From assembly GCF_042676045.1 (NCBI RefSeq), contig NZ_JBHTJV010000003.1, forward strand, positions 310,001 through 374,000: 64,000 nt of DNA. The letters are read 5' to 3'. This document shows positions 26,410 through 34,913 of this stretch, piece after piece; positions within the stretch are counted from its first letter, which is position 1, and every line of letters starts with the position of its first letter. The DNA is from Pseudahrensia aquimaris (lineage in GTDB: Bacteria; Pseudomonadota; Alphaproteobacteria; Rhizobiales; Rhizobiaceae). The translations under genes and the position numbers were made by a program. A model generated the notes under the pieces. The model did not search any database. It saw nothing but the letters and a program-made list of their open reading frames with translations, and was not told the DNA's origin.

Positions 26410-29400
26410 TTAGTCTTCGATCACATTAAACTCGATGCGGCGGTTTGCTGCGCGGCCTTCGACGGTGCGGTTGCTTGCAACTGGCGATGTTTCGCCGAAA
26501 CCTTTTGCCGCCAAATTGTCGACGCTTACACCAGCATTGGTCAGGTAATCCAAAACGGCTTGGGCACGTGCTTCAGACAGAGCTTGGTTGAAGGCATCGC
26601 GTCCGCGGCTGTCTGTGTGACCACCGATTTCAAAGCGCGTGTCCGGACAAGACTTCATAGCTGCCGCAATTCGATCCAACAGAGCATTGGACTGTTCGTT
26701 GATTAACGCACGGTTGGTTGCAAAGAGAATTTTCTCGCCTGCAAACAAAGCGCGGAAGTCAATTTGGCAAACTGGTGCCGCTGGCTCGGGCGCCGGGGCT
26801 GGCGCCGGTGCGGCCGGCGCTGGTGCCGGGGCTGCTGGCTCTGGTGCCGGCGCTGGTACTGGTGCTGGCGCTGGTGCTGGCGCTTGAACAACGACTGCAG
26901 GAAGCGGATAGGAAATTTGCTTGCGCAGCTTGAAATTTTCCGGGATCGAACCCTCGATCTCAGCGCCTAAACGATCAGCCTCTTCTTCGGAAGACGCCCT
27001 GCCCTGCACAAACATATTCGTATCGGTGATGGACGCGCGGCTGTTGTCGAGTTTGTTCACCGCGGAAATAGCAGCGGCAACAGCGTTGCCGAAATTCTCC
27101 GGCTCACCCAATGCAACACGCTGCCTATCGTCAACATCTTTGCCAAGGGTGGCACGGGTGGCTGCGACCAGCGAATTACCAGTGCCGCGATTGGGAACAA
27201 ACCCGGACTGAACAGCGGTGTCGCCACCTTTTTCGAGCGCCCACGTGTAGGGTGAAATCGCCACCGGCTTGATATCACGAACGTCCCACGAATATCCGTA
27301 ATCCGGATTGTTGGCGATATCAGCGAGCGAATTTTCATAATTTGCGACGCTGGAAGCCTGCCCCTCAATGCTGAGTTGGCGGTTCGAAATGCTGGCTTTA
27401 CCCGTGCTCAAACGGTCCAGCAGAGCCAACCCTTTATCAGCATTGGCAATAAAGCCAGCAGGTGCATCCTCGCGGGGCACAATACGGTTGACCACGGTAG
27501 CGTCTGGATAGAGCGCTTTGGCACGGTCTGCGATACCCTTGCGTGCCTCCATTGATGGTGCGTTACCAGCCAGGATGATTGCGCTGCCACGACGTTCTGC
27601 AGACCAGACATAGTCCCCAAGATCGGGCGCCGGTTCAATATTAGCAGCCGCGAGGCTCATGCCGGCATCAAGTGTTCCTTTCACCGTTCCATCGGCCGCA
27701 GTGAAATCGCTTGGCGAGCGGGCCTTGCCATTTACCGTGAGGTTTAGATCGGACAATGCAACATCGCCCTCGGAAAAGCGTGGCAGCAACGATACCGCAC
27801 TAACGGAAGCCGCACTGAACGTTTCAGGTGCACCATTGGCGATTTTCATGTCGTCCACCACCTCGGCGTTCGGCAATTGGGCGCGTGTGGCGGCAACAAT
27901 GGTTGCGCGCGCGCGCTCGTCAGGCACGAAACCGCTTAGCGTTACTTTGCGGCCATCATAATCCGCTCCCCATTCATATGGAGAGACCGTGTTTGGAACA
28001 ATGCGCTCGCTGTTCAAGATCAAACTTGAAGGCAAAGCGCCTGCAACGGCGGCCTTGGCGACATCGAAGGTTTCGGGATCCCGTGCGACGCCCTCAACCG
28101 CTAGGTTAGTGTCGCTCAAGGCGACGTTACCGCTTGTGAAGCGTGGCAGTTGGTCGAGAGCAAATTGTGTACCTTCGCGGAATGTGGACGGAGCACCGGC
28201 CGCAATCGCCATGTCGTCAACGATTTCCGCCCCGGGCAGTTTTGCGCGGGCATCCTCTACAATGGAGGCGCGCGTTGCATCGTCTGGAACATATCCGTCC
28301 AAGACCACCTTCGCGCCATCATAGTCGGCACTCCATGTGTACGGGGTGATCGTGGCGGGGCGAATGTCTTCGGAGGCCAGAGCGAGACCTGCAGGCAAGT
28401 CTCCTGCGACCGCGGCTTTAGCGGTGTCAAATGCTTGCGGGTCTTTTGCCACACCATTGACTGTCAATGCCGTATCAGCAAGCGATACGTCGCCGCTTTG
28501 GAAGCGTGGTAATTGATCGATACCGAAACGCGCAGCATCAGTGAAATCGCTTGGTGCACCGGCTGCGATCTGCATTTGGTCGATAACTTCGAAGCCAGGC
28601 ATCTGGCTGCGTGTTTGCGCAACGACAGCGTCGCGGACCGCCTGATCTGGCACATAGCCACCCAGAGTAACTTTCGAGCCATCAAAATCAGCATTCCACG
28701 TATAGGGAGACACTGTGGATGGAACGATTTTCTCTGCCGCCAAGACCATGCCTGCGGGCAATGCTCCAGCGACTGCGGCTTTGGCGGACGAAAATTCGTT
28801 GCTGTCTTTTGCAACGCCCTCAACCGTTAAGTCGAGATTGCTAAGACCTACATTTCCGTTGGTAAAACGTGGGAGCTGATCGAGTGCAAACCCGGCAGCG
28901 TCCTGAAATGTATCTGGTGAACCACCAGCTACAACCTGTTCATCGGTCACTGGCACGCCGAGCGTTTCGCCAGCTTTGGTAGCAAGGGCGGCGCCCACTT
29001 CTGTTGAAGGCACATAACCGGACAGTGTGACACCTGTTCCGCTGTAATTTGCTCCCCACGTATAAGGCGTCACAGACGGCGGTGTGATTTCCTTCATCGC
29101 GAGCGTTGCTCCGGCGGGAAGAACACCATCCAGAGCCGCGTTTACGCCGTTGAACGTGTCGAAACTGCTCGCAACACCTTTAACGCTGAGATTGCTGTCG
29201 CTGAGCGACATCTCACCGGTGGTGAGGCCGTTAAGCTGCGCCATTCCGAAGCCGGCCATGGCTGCAAGACCCTCGGGCGCACCGCGAGCCAGGGTCATTT
29301 GGTCGGTCACGTTGGTGCCAGGAAGGGCTTCTTTTGCAGCGTTTACGATGGTTTCACGCACGTCATCGTTGGGAACAAAACCGCTCAGTGTGACCGCATC

Positions 29401-29724
29401 GCCGTCGCGATTTGCTGTGAGCGTATAAGGGCTTTGAGCGGCGAGAAGGCTGGATTGGTTCTCAATGACGCGCACATCATAGGCGTTGAGCGCGGTTACT
29501 TCGGCGGCGTCCTGCGCATCTTCGCTTGGAGCAACACCCGTGAGCGTAGCATCGCGACCATCCATTTCGACACCCGCCCATGTAAGACCGCTGCCAGCAA
29601 GCGCCGCTGTGGCTTTGGCCTTCAAATCGGCTTCAATGACGTCTGCCTTCATATAAAGGGCAAGAAGCGAGAGCAGCCCGACTGTCAAAAGTCCGGGCCA
29701 AATCCATTTCTTCCAGTGACACAT
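26410..29724 (-). CDS. OmpA-domain protein with seven internal repeats
   Basis: A 1104-residue envelope protein. After an N-terminal membrane helix (about 8-26) and a lead-in (about 27-98) come seven tandem repeats of about 120 residues (starting near 99, 220, 340, 460, 580, 700, 820), each opening with PYTW-like, then VTLSGYVPD and ending before the next PYTW; repeats 3-5 are closest, 6 and 7 more diverged. Each repeat reads like two BON-type alpha/beta halves (inference). A Pro/Ala linker (about 945-982) leads to a C-terminal OmpA/MotB peptidoglycan-binding domain (about 985-1104, FEIGGHTDSRGRDAFNQ and NLAAKGFGETSP). The protein likely spans from inner membrane to murein. First gene of an operon with the microprotein and HhH gene. 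Confidence 0.88.
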   Translation of the reverse strand: MCHWKKWIWPGLLTVGLLSLLALYMKADVIEADLKAKATAALAGSGLTWAGVEMDGRDATLTGVAPSEDAQDAAEVTALNAYDVRVIENQSSLLAAQSPYTLTANRDGDAVTLSGFVPNDDVRETIVNAAKEALPGTNVTDQMTLARGAPEGLAAMAGFGMAQLNGLTTGEMSLSDSNLSVKGVASSFDTFNGVNAALDGVLPAGATLAMKEITPPSVTPYTWGANYSGTGVTLSGYVPSTEVGAALATKAGETLGVPVTDEQVVAGGSPDTFQDAAGFALDQLPRFTNGNVGLSNLDLTVEGVAKDSNEFSSAKAAVAGALPAGMVLAAEKIVPSTVSPYTWNADFDGSKVTLGGYVPDQAVRDAVVAQTRSQMPGFEVIDQMQIAAGAPSDFTDAARFGIDQLPRFQSGDVSLADTALTVNGVAKDPQAFDTAKAAVAGDLPAGLALASEDIRPATITPYTWSADYDGAKVVLDGYVPDDATRASIVEDARAKLPGAEIVDDMAIAAGAPSTFREGTQFALDQLPRFTSGNVALSDTNLAVEGVARDPETFDVAKAAVAGALPSSLILNSERIVPNTVSPYEWGADYDGRKVTLSGFVPDERARATIVAATRAQLPNAEVVDDMKIANGAPETFSAASVSAVSLLPRFSEGDVALSDLNLTVNGKARSPSDFTAADGTVKGTLDAGMSLAAANIEPAPDLGDYVWSAERRGSAIILAGNAPSMEARKGIADRAKALYPDATVVNRIVPREDAPAGFIANADKGLALLDRLSTGKASISNRQLSIEGQASSVANYENSLADIANNPDYGYSWDVRDIKPVAISPYTWALEKGGDTAVQSGFVPNRGTGNSLVAATRATLGKDVDDRQRVALGEPENFGNAVAAAISAVNKLDNSRASITDTNMFVQGRASSEEEADRLGAEIEGSIPENFKLRKQISYPLPAVVVQAPAPAPAPVPAPAPEPAAPAPAPAAPAPAPAPEPAAPVCQIDFRALFAGEKILFATNRALINEQSNALLDRIAAAMKSCPDTRFEIGGHTDSRGRDAFNQALSEARAQAVLDYLTNAGVSVDNLAAKGFGETSPVASNRTVEGRAANRRIEFNVIED

Positions 29725-30189
29725 CAGTGACGCTCCTTAGCTCATATTTTACGCCTTCGGATGCGAAGGCAGGGACAAGACAGCAGTCTTGCGAAAGGAA
29801 TTATGCGCAGGTTGCTGCTGTGGGGCACATAACAGCAAATTGCGTTGTGAACGATCAAAAACGGTTGGGAAATGGAAACAACGGCCATTTTAAGACGGCG
29901 CCAATTTGGTACCCTCCTGAACCTTTCCGCGAAATGTGCGCAGGCTCTTCGGCGTCAATGTTGCGGGTGCTCAAGCATCGGTTTGTGCAAACCCGGCTAA
30001 CACTAATCTCGCCACATCCCTTGGCATTCAATCAATGGTTAACAAGATCTTATCTTTGCGCAGCGCCCACCAAAGATCAAGCGGTTTACTTACCTTAGGT
30101 AATGCTTGTAAAGCCTTGAACTATATGATTTTTTGAATTTTTTCTTCGTTTTTCTGTTGAAAATCATCGGAGCTGCTGAGGTTGCTTCA
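29725..30189. other. Intergenic region upstream of the OmpA-repeat gene
   Basis: No gene is supported here. Frames on both strands are short and unlike proteins. It must carry the promoter of the minus-strand OmpA-repeat operon. Notable is a short perfect palindrome TTACCT-T-AGGTAA at 30090-30102 within an AT-rich stretch, which could be an operator. Confidence 0.5.
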
Positions 30190-30282
30190 ATGTCGCATGG
30201 GCCAACTCAGATCGTAATGGCGGTCTCTGGCTTCACGTTCATGGGGCAAGTGTTGCGCGAGGTGAATGAACAGCCCATCTAA
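30190..30282 (+). CDS. Possible 30-residue small protein
   Basis: A 31-codon frame beginning MSHGPTQIVMAV and ending NEQPI, preceded by GAGG with 8-base spacing. A bidirectional intrinsic terminator lies 26 bases after its stop. The peptide has one modestly hydrophobic stretch and no recognised family. The presence of ribosome-binding site and terminator on this strand suggests a short transcript here (small protein or RNA); coding is uncertain. Confidence 0.3.
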   Translation: MSHGPTQIVMAVSGFTFMGQVLREVNEQPI

Positions 30283-30308
30283 ATGTTCTGAAATCTGAAC
30301 ACAAAAAA

Positions 30309-30332
30309 AGCCCGGCAGTTTCCTGCCGGGCT
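30309..30332. terminator. Bidirectional intrinsic terminator downstream of the porin gene
   Basis: AGCCCGGCAG/CTGCCGGGCT, a perfect 10-base stem with a TTTC loop, is flanked by A7 on the left and T6 on the right, so it can end transcription in both directions. It lies 26 bases past the porin stop. Confidence 0.9.
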
Positions 30333-30357
30333 CTTTTTTGTCTTATCGACTAAACGA

Positions 30358-31440
30358 TTACCAAGTGCGGTAAACGCGCAGTGAGTAAGAGTTTGTGTCG
30401 TCGCGGAAAGCAGCAGTCGGGCGGATCGAGAGACCCGGGACTGGGTTCCAGCGAACACCAACAGTGATTTCGTCTTGGACAACCGAGTCGTCATCCGAAC
30501 CGTGGTAGTTGATGTCTGCGCTCCACTCTGGGCTGAACGTGTAACGTGCGCCAACCAGGTAGTGGTAATCGCCAGCGGCAACAGCTGCTGTCGAGTCTGC
30601 ACCATCTTCACCGTCCCAAAGAAGGACGCCGCGGATTGCGAGGTTTTCGATGAGGTTCAGGTCAACCGAAGCCTTGATGTAGCCTTCGTCCGTCACGTCT
30701 TCGTGCAGGTACGAAATGCGTGCGCCACCCCAAGAACCGGTGTAACCAACGCCTGCATAGTAGTCCATGTTGACGTGATCGTTATCAGCATCGTTGCCAA
30801 CCGAGCTCTGAATACCAGCAGTAGCGGTGAAACCGTTAGCTGCATATGTGTAATCAAAGAAGATAGCTTGGTCGTATGCGTAGAACGTACCACCATCATA
30901 CTTTTCGTTGTATGTGCCATAGCCGTGGAACGTTGTGTTCCAAGCATCGGAATAACCGAGGCGAACTTCGCCACCGTCAGCAGACAGGCTGATCAGAGCG
31001 CGGTCGATACCGACTGCTGCGTCTGGACCACCGTCGCCGTCAGCCTGAAGGCGAACCTGCGAGCGGAGCGTACCCCAATCGGTTTCGTTGCGAGCATCGA
31101 TGTTCACGCGAACGCGGTAATCCCAACGAGAGTTGTCGGTCGTACGACCTGCAACTGCTGGCACGGGGACGATAAGGCCGGTAGCATCGTCAAGACGGAA
31201 GCTAGCAGGTGTTCCAGCAACGGGAACATCTGTGTTTTTCGTGAAGTCAACACGAACATAGCCGTCAAATCTGAGGCAAGTTTCGGTGCCTGGGATGTAG
31301 TAGAAGCCTGCGCCGTACATGTCGCAAACGCGGACGTATTCTACTGGCTCTGGCTCAGCAATAACAGCGTCAGCGGCGCGTGCGCCGGTAACAGCCATAA
31401 GCGCTGCAGCAGAACCCAGAAGGAGGGTTTTGAGTTTCAT
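30358..31440 (-). CDS. Omp2b-type trimeric porin
   Basis: A 360-residue outer-membrane beta-barrel porin of the Hyphomicrobiales Omp2 family. It has a signal peptide (about 1-23, ending VTGARA), then the conserved plug-side motif VRVCDMYGAGFYYIPGTETCLRFDGY, whose two Cys form a disulfide in the family, followed by alternating barrel strands rich in Asp and Tyr and a final strand ending in SYSLRVYRTW. The C-terminal aromatic Trp is the BAM-targeting residue. The gene is monocistronic: a strong terminator follows and the upstream region is long. Confidence 0.95.
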   Translation of the reverse strand: MKLKTLLLGSAAALMAVTGARAADAVIAEPEPVEYVRVCDMYGAGFYYIPGTETCLRFDGYVRVDFTKNTDVPVAGTPASFRLDDATGLIVPVPAVAGRTTDNSRWDYRVRVNIDARNETDWGTLRSQVRLQADGDGGPDAAVGIDRALISLSADGGEVRLGYSDAWNTTFHGYGTYNEKYDGGTFYAYDQAIFFDYTYAANGFTATAGIQSSVGNDADNDHVNMDYYAGVGYTGSWGGARISYLHEDVTDEGYIKASVDLNLIENLAIRGVLLWDGEDGADSTAAVAAGDYHYLVGARYTFSPEWSADINYHGSDDDSVVQDEITVGVRWNPVPGLSIRPTAAFRDDTNSYSLRVYRTW

Positions 31441-31956
31441 TGGTTTGATCTCCAGTAAAGAACCAAGTTGAGATAGGGCGGAAGCCCCGATGGGTCAGAC
31501 ACGTTTGCGCCCTATCCCTGAGCGGAACCTACTCGCACCGCCTGTGAAGGCAATGCCAAACTTGCCGTTTGGTGCCCTGCACAAGGGTTTCACAAACCCG
31601 CTGTTGCACAAAAGCCACGTTTTCGACGCTCTACAGCCTCATTAGGCTTAACAAACGGTGAATTCGATCTTGCAAAACGCATGTTTGAGGCGGGAAAACC
31701 GAACAACAGCGAACAAATGGACAATACTGCCCGCGCGGCATGACTCCAGTAATACACCGCTTAAGCGTTGATATATATAGGATTTCGTTTGCAATCAAAG
31801 TGAGGGAATCAGTGCGAGGGTGTTTGGGCGCCGATTCCACGCGATTCTTCATGTGATGACCGCACTAGTTTTGCACAGGCCCGTGCAGCAACAAGCCAGA
31901 TCATCCAATGGTCTGAAAACCTGCAGGCTTCGGTTCGATTTTAAGCCTGTCCCACT
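31441..31956. other. Intergenic region between porin and histidine kinase genes
   Basis: No gene is supported here. This stretch holds the porin promoter and 5' leader. An AT-rich TTGATATATATAGG at about 31767-31780 is a reasonable core-promoter candidate on either strand. An imperfect hairpin CAGGCTT/AAGCCTG at 31924-31949, followed on the minus strand by CAGGTTTTC, may terminate the two-component operon. Confidence 0.5.
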
Positions 31957-33282
31957 TCACGCGATGGGCAGTTCAACCGTCACTGCTGCCCCTTTTTCAT
32001 CTGAGCGGTTGGCAATGGTGATGCTGCCCAGATGGGATTCGATGATCGTCTTGGCGATAGATAGCCCAAGTCCGGCCCCTCCGCTTGCCCTTGATCGGCT
32101 GGCCTCGCCCCGCACGAACGGATCAAAAATCGTCGCCAATTGTTCTGGCGCGATGCCTGGCCCTTCGTCTTCCACCGAAATTATGGCCTTACCGCCCGTC
32201 TCAATGACCTGCGCCACGCCGCGCTTGCCGTAGCGTGACGCGTTATCGATAATATTTGTCAATGCGCGGCGAAGCGCAACGGGGCGCCCCGACACTATGA
32301 TAGGCCGCGCGCGGGCGAACTTTATGTCAGTCGGCTCACAGATACTTTCGAGCAATTCGGTCAGATCGACGTTCTGTAACGGCTCTCCCGCGCCTTCCGC
32401 CCTGCCCCAATTCAACAATTCGTCAGCCATGACTGTCATATCATCGAGGGTTTTGATCATCGGTGTGCGCAAATCGTCGTCAGCGATCATCTCGGTGCGA
32501 AGGCGAAGGCTGGTGATGGGAGTGCGCAAATCGTGGCCAACCGCAGCGACTGTTCGCATACGCTCGGCGTTGAAGCGGTCAATGTTGGCTTGCATCGTAT
32601 TGAATGCGTGGGCGGTCTTCTTGAATTCCGCAGCGCCACTCTCCGCCAGCGGTTGAGATCGGTCGCCTTTACCAACCCGAAGGGCGGCCTCCGTCAGGTC
32701 ACGAAGTGGTTTGGTAAGGCGTCTGATGAACAGCAGCCCGACGGCCAGGACGCCCAAGAATGAAAAGATCAGGCTGGTCCAAACACCCTGCACATAGAAG
32801 AAGGGCCGCGGCGAAGCGTTTGTCTGCCGTGCGTTGAGCCAAGTACCGTCCATAAGCGGGATGGCAATTTCAACGACTGTGCGCCGCCGCCCGTTGCGCT
32901 CTCCCCCCAATTCACGGATCTGCATGAGAATGTCCTTGCCCTGCGGCAAGGCAATCGTTTCGCCAATTTCGCTGATGAGATTGGCGATGCGGGCGGTTTG
33001 CGGGCCTGAGGCATCAATCAGCGGCCGGTTCGCCAAGCGCAGGCGCAGCCGCCGCGCCGAGGATGCGCGAACCACGTCCTGGCGCAAATCAGGAGCCAAG
33101 GCATTGAGCGCAGGAACCAGCGTGACCAGACGTTCAATCTGAGAATTTCGGCGTAGGTCGCGCAGTTCGCGGTTTCGTTCAAAGCCAAGCACCAAGAACG
33201 CAACCGCGTTGGCGACGATGAGCGCTGCCGCCAAGACGAGCGTAAAGCGCGCCGCCAGGCTATCGGGCCACAGGCGGCTCAT
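31957..33282 (-). CDS. Sensor histidine kinase
   Basis: A 441-residue inner-membrane sensor kinase. N-terminal helix (about 15-35), a periplasmic sensor of about 120 residues, a second helix, HAMP linker, HisKA dimerisation helix with AAVGHDLRTP (phospho-His), and the HATPase domain with N box NIIDNASRYGK, G1 VEDEGPGIAP and G2 GGAGLGLSIAK. The ATG at 33282 overlaps the response regulator stop by ATGA, which chooses the start over an in-frame codon at 33330. It pairs with the regulator 33279..33998. The signal sensed is not known. Confidence 0.94.
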   Translation of the reverse strand: MSRLWPDSLAARFTLVLAAALIVANAVAFLVLGFERNRELRDLRRNSQIERLVTLVPALNALAPDLRQDVVRASSARRLRLRLANRPLIDASGPQTARIANLISEIGETIALPQGKDILMQIRELGGERNGRRRTVVEIAIPLMDGTWLNARQTNASPRPFFYVQGVWTSLIFSFLGVLAVGLLFIRRLTKPLRDLTEAALRVGKGDRSQPLAESGAAEFKKTAHAFNTMQANIDRFNAERMRTVAAVGHDLRTPITSLRLRTEMIADDDLRTPMIKTLDDMTVMADELLNWGRAEGAGEPLQNVDLTELLESICEPTDIKFARARPIIVSGRPVALRRALTNIIDNASRYGKRGVAQVIETGGKAIISVEDEGPGIAPEQLATIFDPFVRGEASRSRASGGAGLGLSIAKTIIESHLGSITIANRSDEKGAAVTVELPIA

Positions 33283-33998
33283 GCGAGAGCTTCCTGCACG
33301 TCGGCGGCAAAACGATAACCGCCGCCCCACTCGGTCAGTATGTAAGTCGGTTTCTTCGGGTCAGTCTCTATCTTGCGACGAAGGCGGCTGATTTGATTGT
33401 CGATGGCCCTGTCATAAGCCTTCGCCTCGCGCCCCGCGGTTAAATCAAGCAATTGATCGCGAGACAGCACAGTGTTGGGCCGGTCGAGAAAGACAGTCAG
33501 CAAGCGGTTTTCAGCCGTGGTGAGTTCATGTCGTGTGCCGTCATGATGAGAGATCGCGCTTTGCGAAGCATCGTGCACCCAATCGCCGAAGCGGCGAGCA
33601 GACAAAACGACCGTTGCCGGAGCCGATGGCACGCGACGCAACACGGCGCGGATGCGTGCCAAGAGTTCGCGCGGATTGAACGGTTTGACGAGATAATCAT
33701 CCGCCCCGAGTTCTAAGCCAACTATGCGGTCTGTCTCATCGGCCATTGCGGTGAGCAGAATGATGGGTGGACCATTTTCGCTGTTGATCCAGCGGCACAA
33801 GCTCAATCCGTCTTCGCCGGGCATCATGATGTCCAGCACGACGAGATCAAACTTGCCATTGCCCAGCGCCTCCCGCGCCTGTGCGGCATCGGCCGCCATT
33901 TCGGTGCGGAACCCTTGTTTGCGCAAATATTGGCTTAGCGGCTCGCGGATCTCGCGAGCGTCGTCAACAATCAGAATATGGGCATTGGTAATGGTCAT
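33279..33998 (-). CDS. OmpR-family response regulator
   Basis: A 239-residue two-domain regulator. Receiver domain (about 5-120) with phospho-Asp in VVLDIMMPGEDG (Asp about 55) and the conserved Lys in VKPFNPRELL; C-terminal winged-helix domain (about 135-235) with HELTTAENRLLTVFLDRP and the recognition stretch AIDNQISRLRRKIE. The ATG at 33998 begins MTITNAHILIVDD; the frame is open 14 codons more. It is the first gene of a two-gene operon with the sensor kinase. Divergent from the EF-hand gene, whose upstream region has three GCGACAAA boxes that are candidate binding sites. Confidence 0.94.
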   Translation of the reverse strand: MTITNAHILIVDDAREIREPLSQYLRKQGFRTEMAADAAQAREALGNGKFDLVVLDIMMPGEDGLSLCRWINSENGPPIILLTAMADETDRIVGLELGADDYLVKPFNPRELLARIRAVLRRVPSAPATVVLSARRFGDWVHDASQSAISHHDGTRHELTTAENRLLTVFLDRPNTVLSRDQLLDLTAGREAKAYDRAIDNQISRLRRKIETDPKKPTYILTEWGGGYRFAADVQEALA

Positions 33999-34061
33999 GG
34001 GCCATTCGTAGCGGATTTCGCGGGCTTCGCGAACGGCCAATCAGCCAGTGGCTGCGCTTTA

Positions 34062-34131
34062 TTTGTCGCAAATTGTATCAAGCGGGCCGGTTGAGACAAC
34101 TGGCGACAAACTGCCCCTGCAGCGACAAACT
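34062..34131. promoter_or_regulatory. Three GCGACAAA boxes in the divergent promoter region
   Basis: GCGACAAA occurs inverted at 34062-34069 and twice in direct orientation at 34103-34110 and 34122-34129; the latter two extend to a shared GCGACAAACT and have a 19-base period. OmpR-type regulators often bind tandem half-sites. The region lies between the two-component operon and the EF-hand gene. Confidence 0.45.
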
Positions 34132-34200
34132 TTTCCGGCTTTGGGCGTCTACATCGGTGGCACAGGAATGATCCTGACGAACCTGAAAATGGAGACTATC

Positions 34201-34740
34201 ATGGTCAATATCACAAAGACATCTGTTGCAGCGCTGACCCTTGGCGCCCTTCTCATCGGCTCGACCGGCGCAATAGCCATCGCTCAATCTTCAAACAACG
34301 AAGGCCCACGTGCTGAACACGCCTCATGGTCTGGCAAGAAAGACCGTGGCCACCGTCGTCATCATCGCGGCGGCAAACGTGGCGGGGGTATGATGCAAAT
34401 GCTGCGAGCGGCTGATGCCAACAATGACGGCGACATCACCAAAGAAGAAATCGACACCTACCGCGCTGCTCAGGTGGCGGCAGCTGATGCCAATAAAGAT
34501 GGCAATATCTCGCTGGGTGAGTTTGAGACGATCTGGATGGATATGACAAAGCAACGGATGGTTCGCGCCTTCCAACGCCTTGATGCCGATGGCGATGGTT
34601 CCGTTACCCAAGCCGAGCGCGATGCGCCTGTAGAACGTATGGTGCGCCGGATGGACCGCAACGGCGATGGCGTCATCAACCGTGAAGACCGTCGCGGACG
34701 CGGCGGTGAGCGCGGCAACCGCGATCAACGCGGCGATTAA
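34201..34740 (+). CDS. Secreted four-EF-hand protein
   Basis: A 179-residue exported protein. Signal peptide (about 1-29) with a hydrophobic core AALTLGALLIGSTGAIAIA, a basic His/Arg/Gly-rich spacer (about 45-65), then four canonical EF-hand loops: DANNDGDITKEE, DANKDGNISLGE, DADGDGSVTQAE and DRNGDGVINRED, each with the acidic 1, 3, 5 and 12 positions of a calcium site. The ATG at 34201 has GGAG at 6-base spacing; an upstream in-frame start at 34048 lacks one. Divergent from the two-component operon and next to four calcium-binding RTX proteins, so calcium handling is a common theme of this region. Confidence 0.85.
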   Translation: MVNITKTSVAALTLGALLIGSTGAIAIAQSSNNEGPRAEHASWSGKKDRGHRRHHRGGKRGGGMMQMLRAADANNDGDITKEEIDTYRAAQVAAADANKDGNISLGEFETIWMDMTKQRMVRAFQRLDADGDGSVTQAERDAPVERMVRRMDRNGDGVINREDRRGRGGERGNRDQRGD

Positions 34741-34913
34741 GCCGATTCCTCAAATTTCTGAAATTGCGCCCCTCGATGAAAATCGTGGGGCGCTTTGTTT
34801 ATTGCGGGGGCACGTCGCTTTTCGCCACTTTGACGGTTTGCGGGATAGAAAAGCTGCCAACCAGTGCTAGAACACTTCTGAGGCTGCATCTCGGCCTCCG
34901 CGGGGGACGTCCA

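Noticed and set aside
30475..31458. 327-codon plus-strand frame across the porin gene
   Set aside because: Antisense to a porin with signal peptide and C-terminal Trp; the plus-strand peptide is Val/Cys-rich and featureless.
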